DNA of 64,000 nucleotides from Albibacterium profundi (GTDB taxonomy: Bacteria > Bacteroidota > Bacteroidia > Sphingobacteriales > Sphingobacteriaceae). Positions within the stretch are counted from its first letter, which is position 1. Every line of letters begins with the position of its first letter. The position numbers and the translations under genes are program-made. The notes beneath the pieces are model-generated. The model did no database searches. It saw only the letters and a program-made list of their open reading frames with translations, and was not told the origin of the DNA. The stretch covers positions 744,001-808,000 of the forward strand of contig NZ_JBBVGT010000002.1 of NCBI RefSeq assembly GCF_042159835.1. Direction: 5' to 3'. Shown piece after piece: positions 1 through 7,319 of this stretch.

Positions 1-201
1 GATGTATTTCGTGCCGAATAACACGCCGTTCACCATTTTCTCAATCGCATACGTAATCCCCTGATGAACTTTTTCAGGGATCATATTATTCAGCTTCACC
101 TGCACTTTTTTCGTGAACCGGTTTGTCAAGGAAGCCTTTTTCTGCATTTTCATTTGCCAATAAGACAGTTCAGCAGTAATGCGTTCTTCATAAGGAGTCA
201 T
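1..201 (-). CDS. EcsC family protein, N-terminal part only
   Basis: The first 67 codons of a minus-strand gene that runs off the left edge. The reading begins MTPYEERI, followed by basic helical sequence and IPEKVHQGITYAIEKMV, which is the pattern I associate with the start of EcsC-like proteins. The family is named after a B. subtilis gene next to an ABC transporter; its molecular function is not established. The ATG (complement of 199-201) is the natural start because it opens the conserved segment. The family call rests on motif memory over a short stretch. Confidence 0.6.
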   Translation of the reverse strand, partial: MTPYEERITAELSYWQMKMQKKASLTNRFTKKVQVKLNNMIPEKVHQGITYAIEKMVNGVLFGTKYI

Positions 202-279
202 ATACAAATAAACATAATTTTTACGAAGGGTATCTCACAAATACCGTGCTTTTTCATATCTTACCCATGAGGAACACAT

Positions 280-951
280 ATGAACTTTTTATCGCATTAC
301 TATTATACCCAGTCGACCACCAATCCCTATTACACACTGGGTGCGGTACTGCCCGACCTCTTTCGGAATCACCATCACGAATGGAAATTCCACGAGATCG
401 ATATCGTTCCAGATGATGAGGACATGACCTGGCTCCTTAAGGGATGGTTACTTCATATCGAAGTCGACCGCATTTTTCACAGCTCCACACCCTTTGCTGA
501 CCACACATCCCATCTGCGGAAGAAACTTGTCCACGTTTTTACACAACCACCCAAACGACCCTTTTTTTTAGCTCATATCGGTTATGAACTGATACTTGAC
601 GCCCTTTTAATACAAAGCAAATATCTTGACGCACATCAGTTTTATCAGCAATTGAGTAAATGTGACGCAACTGTACTAGACCGATTTATGACTCAGCTTG
701 GCATTCAAAATACAGAAGGGTTTCACAAGTTTCTGAAAAGCTTCATTGACAGTCGCTACTTGGTTGGTTATAACCGTCCGAAAAGCTTAGTCTATGCGAT
801 GGACCAAATTGGCCGACGGGTCTGGGTAGAAAAGTTCACCGAATTTGAAACAAGAAACGCAATGGAGGCTGTCGATTCAACCATGAAGGAATTAGATCCC
901 GCCTTTATCGACGTTTTTCATTGGGTCGAAAAACGTCTTCATCTCGTATAA
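280..951 (+). CDS. AcpH-like / hypothetical protein (223 aa)
   Basis: A 223-residue soluble protein with no signal peptide or membrane segment. It starts MNFLSHYY and continues with LGAVLPDL and a later HIEVDRIFH segment. This resembles the 'MNFLaH..., GD, H..vDrifH' layout of acyl-carrier-protein phosphodiesterase (AcpH/DUF479) proteins, which act on the phosphopantetheine arm of ACP. The His-rich N-terminal stretch (NHHHEWKFHE, about residues 30-39) could bind metal. The match is distant, so enzymatic activity is not assured; many Bacteroidota relatives are simply called hypothetical. The gene is isolated: a divergent EcsC-like gene lies 78 bp upstream and a 350-bp non-coding stretch follows. 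Confidence 0.6.
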   Translation: MNFLSHYYYTQSTTNPYYTLGAVLPDLFRNHHHEWKFHEIDIVPDDEDMTWLLKGWLLHIEVDRIFHSSTPFADHTSHLRKKLVHVFTQPPKRPFFLAHIGYELILDALLIQSKYLDAHQFYQQLSKCDATVLDRFMTQLGIQNTEGFHKFLKSFIDSRYLVGYNRPKSLVYAMDQIGRRVWVEKFTEFETRNAMEAVDSTMKELDPAFIDVFHWVEKRLHLV

Positions 952-1302
952 TTCATTCATTACCATGCATAGTCAAATCAGTATTTATTAACGAATATGT
1001 TCATTCATTTTGGAAAGATTTATCCCAAAAACTGTAAACCATTTTCATTATCGGACCATGTGTATAGTTATAATAGGATAAGACACACGGAAAATACTCG
1101 TTTTAGCTAAACGGTGGTTGAACAGTGGTCAAACAGTGGTCAAACAGACCTCTACCCGTGGGAAAAGGACTGTTTGACTACTGTTCTATAACTGATTAAA
1201 GACTATTTTACAAAAACAAGTCTGCAATCGTGTATTAAGTACTTTTTTTATATCTTCAAATCCGATTAACCATAAACTTATTTTATTACCTCATTCGGAT
1301 CC
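952..1302. other. Non-coding interval before the first DASS gene
   Basis: No convincing gene lies in these 351 bases. The notable content is a set of short direct repeats with an inverted partner at 1112-1183, annotated separately. The rest is AT-rich and I see no full TTTG/TAnnTTTG promoter pair; TATCTTCA just after 1250 is the nearest -7-like box. Confidence 0.6.
1112..1183. repeat. 11-bp tandem repeat with inverted partner (hairpin)
   Basis: The motif cagtggtcaaacag occurs at 1123-1136 and again at 1134-1147, so the unit repeats every 11 bp, and a degenerate copy (ggtggttgaacag) precedes it at 1112. An inverted copy, ctgtttgactactg, lies at 1170-1183 and matches the reverse complement with one mismatch. 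The RNA could fold into a 14-bp stem with a 22-nt loop using the second copy. It is about 120 bp upstream of the DASS symporter start, so an operator or leader structure is possible. There is no T-run directly after it, so a simple terminator is less likely. Confidence 0.6.
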
Positions 1303-2694
1303 ATGCTAAAAAGACACGTCAAGACCCTTAATTTCATCATCGGCCCTCTGCTTTTTTTAATTGTTAATCTAATTCCTTTTGATGGCCTATCTCCTCAGGG
1401 CAGGGCGGTTCTTGCTTGTACCATCTGGGTGGCTTTCTGGTGGATTACCGAGGCAGTTGAGCTTCCCGTGACGTCTGTCTTGCCAATTGTGATCTTCCCC
1501 TTAGCAGGAGCGTTAACCGTATCGGAAACAACTAGTTCCTATGGCAATCCTTACATTTTTTTATTTATGGGAGGCTTTGTTATCGGCTTGGCGATCGAAC
1601 GGTCGGGTCTGCACAAAAGAATAGCTTTTAATATCATTAACGTAGTCGGCACCAGTGAAAAGAACGTTATTCTCGGATTTATGGTAGCCACAGGCTTCTT
1701 ATCCATGTGGATATCCAATACGGCTACGGCGATCATGATGTTGCCCATCGGCATTTCGGTAGCCAGTCATTTTGGTGATCGACAACCCTTTTCCAAAAAT
1801 CTCATGTTGGGTATTGCCTATGCCGCCTCAATTGGAGGCATAGGTACCCTGATAGGTACGCCACCCAATATTATTTTGGCCGGCATCGTTAAAGAATCGC
1901 TGGGTTATGAAATATCGTTCCTCAACTGGATGCTTTTTGCGACCCCTTTTGCCGTGATCCTCATCTTGATCACTTGGTTCACCCTAACGAGGTACAAAAC
2001 GGACAAAAATTCCGAACCTGCTAATTATGGACTGAACACCTTAGGTAGAATGTCTGTTGTAGAAAAGCGTGTAACCATGGTTTTTATCCTTGTAGGTTTT
2101 TTGTGGATCAGTCGTTCATTCCTCTGGAACAACCTTCTACCGATGCTTGATGATACTATGATAGCGATCCTGGGAGCCTTACTCATGTTTACCGTTCCCG
2201 CTGGCGACGGCAAGGGGTCGCTCATGAACTGGGAGTCCGCGAAAAAGATTCCATGGGATGTACTGCTGCTTTTTGGAGCGGGACTGGTCATCGCCAAGGG
2301 TTTTTCAACAACCGATCTGACCACATGGTTAGCAGAGCACTTTACCTATTTGGATTTTCTCCCGGTGACTGTATTCACCCTTCTAATCATTGCGAGTATT
2401 AATTTTTTAACGGAAATCACCTCCAATACCGCTACAGCTAGTATGTTACTTCCCGTACTAATTACAATTGGCATGTCGTTGAATATGGATGTTCTACCCT
2501 TGTTGGCATCGGCAGCTATCTCTGCATCCTGTGCTTTTATGATGCCGGTAGCAACGCCACCCAATGCCATCGTTTTCAGTTCAGGGAAAGTAACGATTTC
2601 CCAGATGATCCGAGCGGGATTTGCCTTGAATATAACCGCTATCCTTTTAACTTTTATTTTCGTCCAATTTGTATGGGGACTTATCTTTAAATAA
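1303..2694 (+). CDS. DASS/SLC13 family anion:sodium symporter, copy 1
   Basis: An inner-membrane transporter of 463 residues, the usual family length. The two hallmark SNT motifs are both present: ISNTATA near residue 138 and TSNTATA near residue 374, each followed by a hydrophobic hairpin. In the structurally known family member VcINDY these loops bind sodium and the substrate carboxylates. Substrates of the family are di- and tricarboxylates or sulfate, and I cannot tell which applies here. The start ATG opens MLKRHVKT just before the first membrane helix. A MATE gene follows 71 bp downstream. A near-identical-length paralogue (463 aa) with the same downstream partner sits at 9751, so this is half of a duplicated module. 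Confidence 0.9.
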   Translation: MLKRHVKTLNFIIGPLLFLIVNLIPFDGLSPQGRAVLACTIWVAFWWITEAVELPVTSVLPIVIFPLAGALTVSETTSSYGNPYIFLFMGGFVIGLAIERSGLHKRIAFNIINVVGTSEKNVILGFMVATGFLSMWISNTATAIMMLPIGISVASHFGDRQPFSKNLMLGIAYAASIGGIGTLIGTPPNIILAGIVKESLGYEISFLNWMLFATPFAVILILITWFTLTRYKTDKNSEPANYGLNTLGRMSVVEKRVTMVFILVGFLWISRSFLWNNLLPMLDDTMIAILGALLMFTVPAGDGKGSLMNWESAKKIPWDVLLLFGAGLVIAKGFSTTDLTTWLAEHFTYLDFLPVTVFTLLIIASINFLTEITSNTATASMLLPVLITIGMSLNMDVLPLLASAAISASCAFMMPVATPPNAIVFSSGKVTISQMIRAGFALNITAILLTFIFVQFVWGLIFK

Positions 2695-2752
2695 CTATGC
2701 AGCCTTAAACAGCCAGGCAGTCAGCCACCTCCAATTCGAGATATAATTTCTT

Positions 2753-2760
2753 TAGATTTG
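2753..2760 (+). promoter_or_regulatory. Candidate -7 box TAGATTTG before the first MATE gene
   Basis: TAGATTTG fits the Bacteroidota TAnnTTTG consensus and ends 5 nt before the ATG at 2766. No clear TTTG lies about 19 nt upstream, so the promoter is only half supported. At the same place before the second MATE copy the sequence is TAGCTTTA. Confidence 0.35.
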
Positions 2761-2765
2761 CGAAT

Positions 2766-4079
2766 ATGATGAAAAGTCGTGTAGCCATCGCCAAAAAGGC
2801 TTTCCCTATCATATTAGCCAATGCCAGTGTCCCCCTGCTCGGTCTGGTTGACACAGCCACAATGGGCCATACCGGCGGCGCTCAGGAAATCGGCGCCATT
2901 GCTTTAGGGGCCTTAGTATTTAGCTTCCTCTACTGGGGATTTGGTTTCTTAAGAATGGGCACAACCGGTTATGTTTCTCAGGCCTTCGGAGCGGGACGCT
3001 ACGATGAGATACGAAATATAGGTCTGCGCTATGCTGTGATTGCAGCTGCTATAGGTGTCCTTTTTATTTTTTTACAGCAGGTCATCCTTCCGATATCTCT
3101 TTATCTGCTAGACACGAGCGAAGCAATTAAGCGATTGGTTGGCGACTATTTTCATATCCGAATATGGGGCGCGCCGGCAACGTTAGGTATGTATGCTCTA
3201 CTGGGCATCCTGATTGGTTTGGGGGAAACCAAAAAGCTATTGATACTGCAATTGATCCTTAATGGTCTCAACATCATGCTGAACGTGATTTTCGTCGTAT
3301 TTTTAGGCTTCGGGGTTAAAGGAATCGCACTAGGAACCGTCCTTGCTGAGTGGACCGCCCTTCTTTTCGGCATCTGGATGGTTTGGCGAACTCTTAATCG
3401 GCTTTCTCCAATTGCAAATCAAACCATCAATTGGAAGCTCCTCTTTGAAAAGAGTCAATTGACCGAAATGATGCAGACCAATGGCAACATCATGGTTCGT
3501 ACCCTGGCGCTGCTGTTTGGTTTTGCTTGGTTTACCAATCGCGGAGCTGGTTTTGGCGATGGTACTTTAGCAGCCAATCACATTCTTTTGCAGTTTGTAT
3601 CTTTGTCGGCTTTCTTTCTTGACGGCTATGCTTATGTGGTAGAGATGATGATGGGTAAGAATATCGGAGCGCGAGATGAGCAGGCTTTTAAAACCGAATT
3701 GAAGCTAGCCAACGAACTGGCAGGAGCTACCGCTTTAGTCCTGGCCATATTGTTTTTCTTTGGAGGTGAGCTAGCGATTGATGGTCTGACGACCGATCAA
3801 ACCGTTCGTGAATTCGCCTATCAGTTTCTTCCTCTAGCCTGCCTTTATATCCTTTTTTCTTTCTATGCTTTCCAGTTAGATGGCGTATTCATTGGGGCTA
3901 CCCTAAGCAAGGAAATGCGTAATGCGAGTGTATTTTCGGTGCTCGTCTTCCTTGCCTGTAGCGTTCTGCTTAGCCATTTTTTTGGAAATAAGGGTCTATG
4001 GGCATCTTTTATCATTTACGTCTCCGTACGCGGCCTGAGCCTACACTATTACATGCCGCGGGTAAGAAACTTATTTTAG
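2766..4079 (+). CDS. MATE family efflux transporter (DinF-like), copy 1
   Basis: A 437-residue polytopic membrane protein with about twelve hydrophobic segments. It begins with a cationic stretch and then FPIILANASVPLLGLVDTAT, the typical first helix of DinF/NorM-type MATE proteins. MATE proteins export cationic drugs or metabolites against a sodium or proton gradient. The G-rich segments such as GFLRMGTTGYVSQAFG (about residues 60-75) are typical of the DinF branch. It follows the DASS gene by 71 bp in the same orientation and may be cotranscribed, although a -7-like box lies just ahead of it. Its paralogue is at 11212. Substrate is unknown; the repeated pairing with a DASS carrier hints at an organic-anion link, but that is inference. 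Confidence 0.9.
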   Translation: MMKSRVAIAKKAFPIILANASVPLLGLVDTATMGHTGGAQEIGAIALGALVFSFLYWGFGFLRMGTTGYVSQAFGAGRYDEIRNIGLRYAVIAAAIGVLFIFLQQVILPISLYLLDTSEAIKRLVGDYFHIRIWGAPATLGMYALLGILIGLGETKKLLILQLILNGLNIMLNVIFVVFLGFGVKGIALGTVLAEWTALLFGIWMVWRTLNRLSPIANQTINWKLLFEKSQLTEMMQTNGNIMVRTLALLFGFAWFTNRGAGFGDGTLAANHILLQFVSLSAFFLDGYAYVVEMMMGKNIGARDEQAFKTELKLANELAGATALVLAILFFFGGELAIDGLTTDQTVREFAYQFLPLACLYILFSFYAFQLDGVFIGATLSKEMRNASVFSVLVFLACSVLLSHFFGNKGLWASFIIYVSVRGLSLHYYMPRVRNLF

Positions 4080-4205
4080 CACCTTCCGTGCAGCTGCTTC
4101 TGGGACTTTTACCGAATCCTGCAACAAATTCCGCTTAGAACGACCAAATTCTAAATCAAAGTGACCATACACTCAATGTGGGTATAATTTGATAATCCGT
4201 CTTGA

Positions 4206-4227
4206 TACATTTGTTATCATAGATAAC
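4206..4227 (+). promoter_or_regulatory. Candidate promoter box with 6-3-6 palindrome
   Basis: TACATTTG at 4206-4213 fits the TAnnTTTG -7 consensus. Directly after it, GTTATC-ATA-GATAAC (4213-4227) is a perfect 6-bp inverted repeat around a 3-nt centre. A regulator bound there would cover the transcription start of the small gene at 4245 and the lipoprotein genes behind it. A TTTG at 4188 is only 14 nt upstream, so the -33 element is uncertain. Confidence 0.4.
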
Positions 4228-4244
4228 GAAAGAAGGAGTAGTAA

Positions 4245-4400
4245 ATGGAAAATATTATCAAAGCCGAAATCGATTTATTCAGCCAACCGTCTGATAATGC
4301 GAGCCTGTTGCTTTCTTTCTCCCGAAAAATATATGCGGCACGTACCAAAGCAGGGGACTTTATGCTATACGTGATTTTAAGATTATGGAACAATAAATAA
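4245..4400 (+). CDS. Possible small protein (51 aa)
   Basis: An ATG at 4245 preceded by a purine-rich AAGGAG seven bases upstream opens a 51-codon frame ending at TAA 4398-4400, eight bases before the next gene. The product starts MENIIKAEIDLFSQ and ends with a hydrophobic, aromatic tail (FMLYVILRLWNNK), so it may be amphipathic or peripheral to the membrane. I do not recognise a family. Support comes from its promoter-like box, its ribosome-binding-like sequence and its close coupling to the lipoprotein gene. Against it are its short length and the fact that Bacteroidota rarely rely on Shine-Dalgarno sequences. A 61-codon frame overlapping it (4189-4374) looks like a shadow. Confidence 0.45.
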   Translation: MENIIKAEIDLFSQPSDNASLLLSFSRKIYAARTKAGDFMLYVILRLWNNK

Positions 4401-4408
4401 ACAAAACG

Positions 4409-5188
4409 ATGATGATAAAAAGTAATTTAATAACTGCATTAGCTCTGTTATTCTTGTTCTCTTCTGTAGCCTGTTCCAATTTTTCGAATAAGGAAGGTAC
4501 AGAGAGTCGAGAAGCGAGCAATACCGAAAGTTCCTCAGGCGAGGATATGATTTTGGCATATCAAATTAAATATAAAGGAGAAGAAGGCTTGAAGCCGGCT
4601 GGGAGTATTAGACTGTCTTTTTCTGACGGCTCCGTTCGTTCAGAAATGGACATAAAGATACGAGGGCTGAACATGAAAATGACCATGCTTGGCAATGCGG
4701 ATAAACCCGATGAGACCATTATGCTGAATACAGAGAAAAAAACCTACAGTAAAATGGATGTCAGCGGAATTGCCGACAATGAGATGACGAAGAAGATGCA
4801 GGAAATGCAAAAGGACAGCCTGATTGTTGTAGGAGAGGAAAAAATCAATGGATATGATTGTATACAAGTCAATGTGGTGACTACTGTCGAAGTGCCTTCT
4901 GCTATAAAGGGTATCATCGGAGCTGATGGTGAAACGGTTACTCAATATTGGATGACGAAAGATATTCCAGGCTATGAGAAGTATCAACGATTATTGGAAT
5001 CGCAACCCGAATTAATGAGTGAAAGCAGTGCCGCTATTTATCAATACGGTATACCCGTAAAACAAGTCACGCTTGAATCTGGCGAAGTCAATATGATCAT
5101 GGAACTAGAGTCTGTGGAACAAGTAGATATCCCAGACAGCACATTTGAAATCCCCGACGATTATAAATACAAAAAAACAACACCATGA
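4409..5188 (+). CDS. Lipoprotein, DUF4412-like
   Basis: A 259-residue exported lipoprotein. Residues 1-22 form a signal peptide ending in the lipobox SVAC, with Cys22 the lipidation site, followed by a Ser/Glu-rich linker (about 23-47). The body is beta-rich, with phrases such as MILAYQIKYKG, GNADKPDETIMLNTEKKTYSKMD and a late 'YQYGIPVKQVTLESGEVNMIMELESVEQ'-type segment. These resemble DUF4412 proteins, which have no assigned function. Its last 4 bases overlap the ATG of the next gene (ATGA), so the two are probably translated together. It heads the lipoprotein cluster lying between the two DASS-MATE modules. Confidence 0.75.
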   Translation: MMIKSNLITALALLFLFSSVACSNFSNKEGTESREASNTESSSGEDMILAYQIKYKGEEGLKPAGSIRLSFSDGSVRSEMDIKIRGLNMKMTMLGNADKPDETIMLNTEKKTYSKMDVSGIADNEMTKKMQEMQKDSLIVVGEEKINGYDCIQVNVVTTVEVPSAIKGIIGADGETVTQYWMTKDIPGYEKYQRLLESQPELMSESSAAIYQYGIPVKQVTLESGEVNMIMELESVEQVDIPDSTFEIPDDYKYKKTTP

Positions 5189-6243
5189 AAACACAGTTTA
5201 TACTATACAAGAGATGCGCAGGAGTGCTACTTTGCAGCGCACTCCTGCTCTTTTCCTGCTCCAAAAAGGATGGGACAGGCGTTGAACCCGATGAAAAAGA
5301 ACAGCAATACCAAACGGATATTTATGTTGCGGGATATGAATCTAATGGACGTGTTCTTATGCCCAAATGCTGGAAAAACGGTATTCCCGTAGACTTGGAA
5401 GTCGGGTCTCAGGGCGCTGAAGTGTACGCTATGACAGTGGATAGCGGCGACATCTATCTTGCCGGATACACGTGGGACCCGGAAGGACGGGATCGTATTG
5501 CCATGTATTGGAAGAACGGAAAAGCTGTCGAGCTGATCGATGGAAGAGCATATGCGATAGCCGTAGAAAATGGCGACGTTTACGCTGCCGGAACGCATAA
5601 TATCGACCCGGTATACTGGAAGAACGGAAAACTTATAACATTGAGAGACGTGCCTGGAAACGAATATGTTGCAGGCATAGCGGTGGACGGTAGCGATGTG
5701 CATACCGTCATACGTAGGTTCCCCTCCTCTGTCTATGAAGTGGGAACAATCCTATACTCAAAAAACGGAGGAGTGCTTAATACGTTGAGCACTAATGGTG
5801 TTGCATTTGCTATTGCCCTTAATGGGAACGACGTTTATGTCGTTGGAACTGAATGGAACGGTTCAAATTCTGTCGCTAAATACTGGAAAAACGGAAAAGC
5901 TGTAGCCTTGTCCAATAAAAGTACGAATACAGTCGCAACGGCTATAACAGTGGAAGGAGGAGATGTTTACATAGCGGGAACGGAAACCGCACCAGGTGAA
6001 TCCTCGACAGTCAAATATTGGAAAAATGGAATAGCTGTAGCCCTAGATCTAGGTGAATATGACGGAGCATACGCAGCGGGTATCGCGGTGGATGGGGATG
6101 ATGTATACGTAGCGGGACGAGTATTTACAGATGGTAAAATCAAAGCCGCTTATTGGAAAAACGGATCCCTTGTGACTCTCACCGACGAAAATGAGAGCGT
6201 TGATGCAGTTTCCATTGTTGTAGTCAAAACCCCAGTGGAATAA
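5185..6243 (+). CDS. Seven-repeat 'YWKNG' propeller-like lipoprotein A
   Basis: A 352-residue lipoprotein: signal peptide with lipobox LFSC (Cys25) followed by SKKDGTG. The rest consists of seven repeats of about 40-48 residues, each built as 'GDVYVAG(x)n AKYWKNGKAVAL(x)n AxAIxV'. Counting the W/S-KNG cores gives exactly seven (one of them degenerate, YSKNG), and the chain starts with a DIYVAGY strand and ends with a VSIVVV strand. That is what a closed seven-bladed beta-propeller would look like. Function is unknown; propeller lipoproteins often bind glycans or proteins at the cell surface. It overlaps the preceding lipoprotein gene by 4 bp. A second member of the family is at 7320. Confidence 0.8.
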   Translation: MKTQFILYKRCAGVLLCSALLLFSCSKKDGTGVEPDEKEQQYQTDIYVAGYESNGRVLMPKCWKNGIPVDLEVGSQGAEVYAMTVDSGDIYLAGYTWDPEGRDRIAMYWKNGKAVELIDGRAYAIAVENGDVYAAGTHNIDPVYWKNGKLITLRDVPGNEYVAGIAVDGSDVHTVIRRFPSSVYEVGTILYSKNGGVLNTLSTNGVAFAIALNGNDVYVVGTEWNGSNSVAKYWKNGKAVALSNKSTNTVATAITVEGGDVYIAGTETAPGESSTVKYWKNGIAVALDLGEYDGAYAAGIAVDGDDVYVAGRVFTDGKIKAAYWKNGSLVTLTDENESVDAVSIVVVKTPVE

Positions 6244-6332
6244 TCCAAACTTCTGCCACTGAGAGCTGATATTAGCGGCAATAAACGGTGGAAAGCAAGC
6301 CATTTTTTAAGTGAAAACAAAAACAAATAATT

Positions 6333-7235
6333 ATGAAGCTGATTAAATATTTAGTGATGATTGTCCTGACAGTGGGACTTGCCTCATGCGGCAAAGATGG
6401 GTCAGTGGGCCCCGCAGGCGAAACAGGTGCACAAGGCGCCGATGGTGTCGATGGTATAGACGGTAGAACCATCCTGAACGGAACAGCAAACCCCACAAAG
6501 GATGCAGGTCAATTGGGTGATTTCTATTTAAACACCAATAGTTACGTACTCTTTGGCCCGAAAACAGCCTCGGGTTGGGGAAGTGGTAAAAGTATATTGG
6601 GGGCTAAAGGAGCCACGGGAGCTAAAGGAGACAAGGGAGACACAGGAGCTAAAGGAGACAAGGGAGACAAGGGAGACACAGGAGCTAAAGGGGATAAGGG
6701 GGAAGCCGATTATGTCATTTTAAGTGGGTCCACTGATCCCGCCTCCAATCAAGGCGAGCTGGGTGATTTTTATTATAACACGGCAAGTAAAACACTGTTT
6801 TACCGTGCTGGAGTCGGACGCATCAGTACATGGAAGCTAATCGCTAAATTAGCTAATACCATACAATTTTCGTTAAAAACCCAATTACCTGAGGCTGGCT
6901 TTATTACTTTAATTGATATCGATCTGCCGTTCGAAGTGCTTGAAAGAAGTGTGGTAAACGCTTATGTACAACCCTATACTCAGTTTACACATTGGTATCC
7001 GCTTCCCGGAGTAATATCCACTTCCGGTACGGGTGATGAGTTTCTTATATATTATACAGAGAACAATAGCAAAACAAATGTTCGGATCCACAGACAATCT
7101 GGAACGGGTTCCTATCCAAATGACGTTAAGCTCCGCATTTTGGTAACAGAGGCTGATGTGTTTAAAACTATGTCAAAAAAGGTTGATTTTAACAATTATA
7201 AGGACGTAAACCGTTATTTCAAATTAGGGAATTAA
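6333..7235 (+). CDS. Collagen-like lipoprotein
   Basis: A 300-residue lipoprotein: signal peptide ending GLASC (Cys19) followed by GKDGS. Two Gly-X-Y tracts follow. The first covers about residues 23-44 and the second, of about a dozen triplets rich in GAKGDKGDTG, covers about residues 92-130. Each tract sits beside a similar module of the form 'IL.G...(P)..G.LGDFY.NT....LF', so the protein is internally duplicated. The C-terminal 150 residues are a globular beta-rich domain with no family I recognise. Gly-X-Y tracts form triple helices, so a trimeric surface stalk is likely. It lies between the two propeller lipoproteins in the same orientation. Confidence 0.8.
   Translation: MKLIKYLVMIVLTVGLASCGKDGSVGPAGETGAQGADGVDGIDGRTILNGTANPTKDAGQLGDFYLNTNSYVLFGPKTASGWGSGKSILGAKGATGAKGDKGDTGAKGDKGDKGDTGAKGDKGEADYVILSGSTDPASNQGELGDFYYNTASKTLFYRAGVGRISTWKLIAKLANTIQFSLKTQLPEAGFITLIDIDLPFEVLERSVVNAYVQPYTQFTHWYPLPGVISTSGTGDEFLIYYTENNSKTNVRIHRQSGTGSYPNDVKLRILVTEADVFKTMSKKVDFNNYKDVNRYFKLGN
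6602..6703 (+). repeat. In-gene tandem repeats encoding GAKGDKGDT units
   Basis: Units such as ggagctaaaggagacaaggg recur almost unchanged, with 9-bp sub-units (ggagacaag, ggagacaca). The repeats keep the reading frame because every unit is a multiple of 9 bp. Slippage here would lengthen or shorten the collagen stalk by whole triplets. Confidence 0.75.
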
Positions 7236-7241
7236 TTACAT

Positions 7242-7268
7242 ATAGCTCGGAGGACATCTCCGAGCTAT
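7242..7268. terminator. Hairpin after the collagen-like gene
   Basis: A perfect 11-bp stem, atagctcggag (7242-7252) with ctccgagctat (7258-7268), and a 5-nt loop gacat. It begins 7 bp after the stop of the collagen-like gene. No T-run follows, so it may terminate weakly or protect the mRNA end between the two lipoprotein genes. Confidence 0.6.
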
Positions 7269-7319
7269 TAACGTTCACTGATTCTTTTCATTCAGGAACT
7301 GCATCGTATACGAACAATC

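Noticed and set aside
64..270. A 68-codon plus-strand frame
   Set aside because: It is antisense to the EcsC-like start, which has clear family-like sequence.
4189..4374. A 61-codon frame before the lipoprotein
   Set aside because: It overlaps the better-supported 51-codon frame in another phase and runs through the promoter-like box and palindrome.
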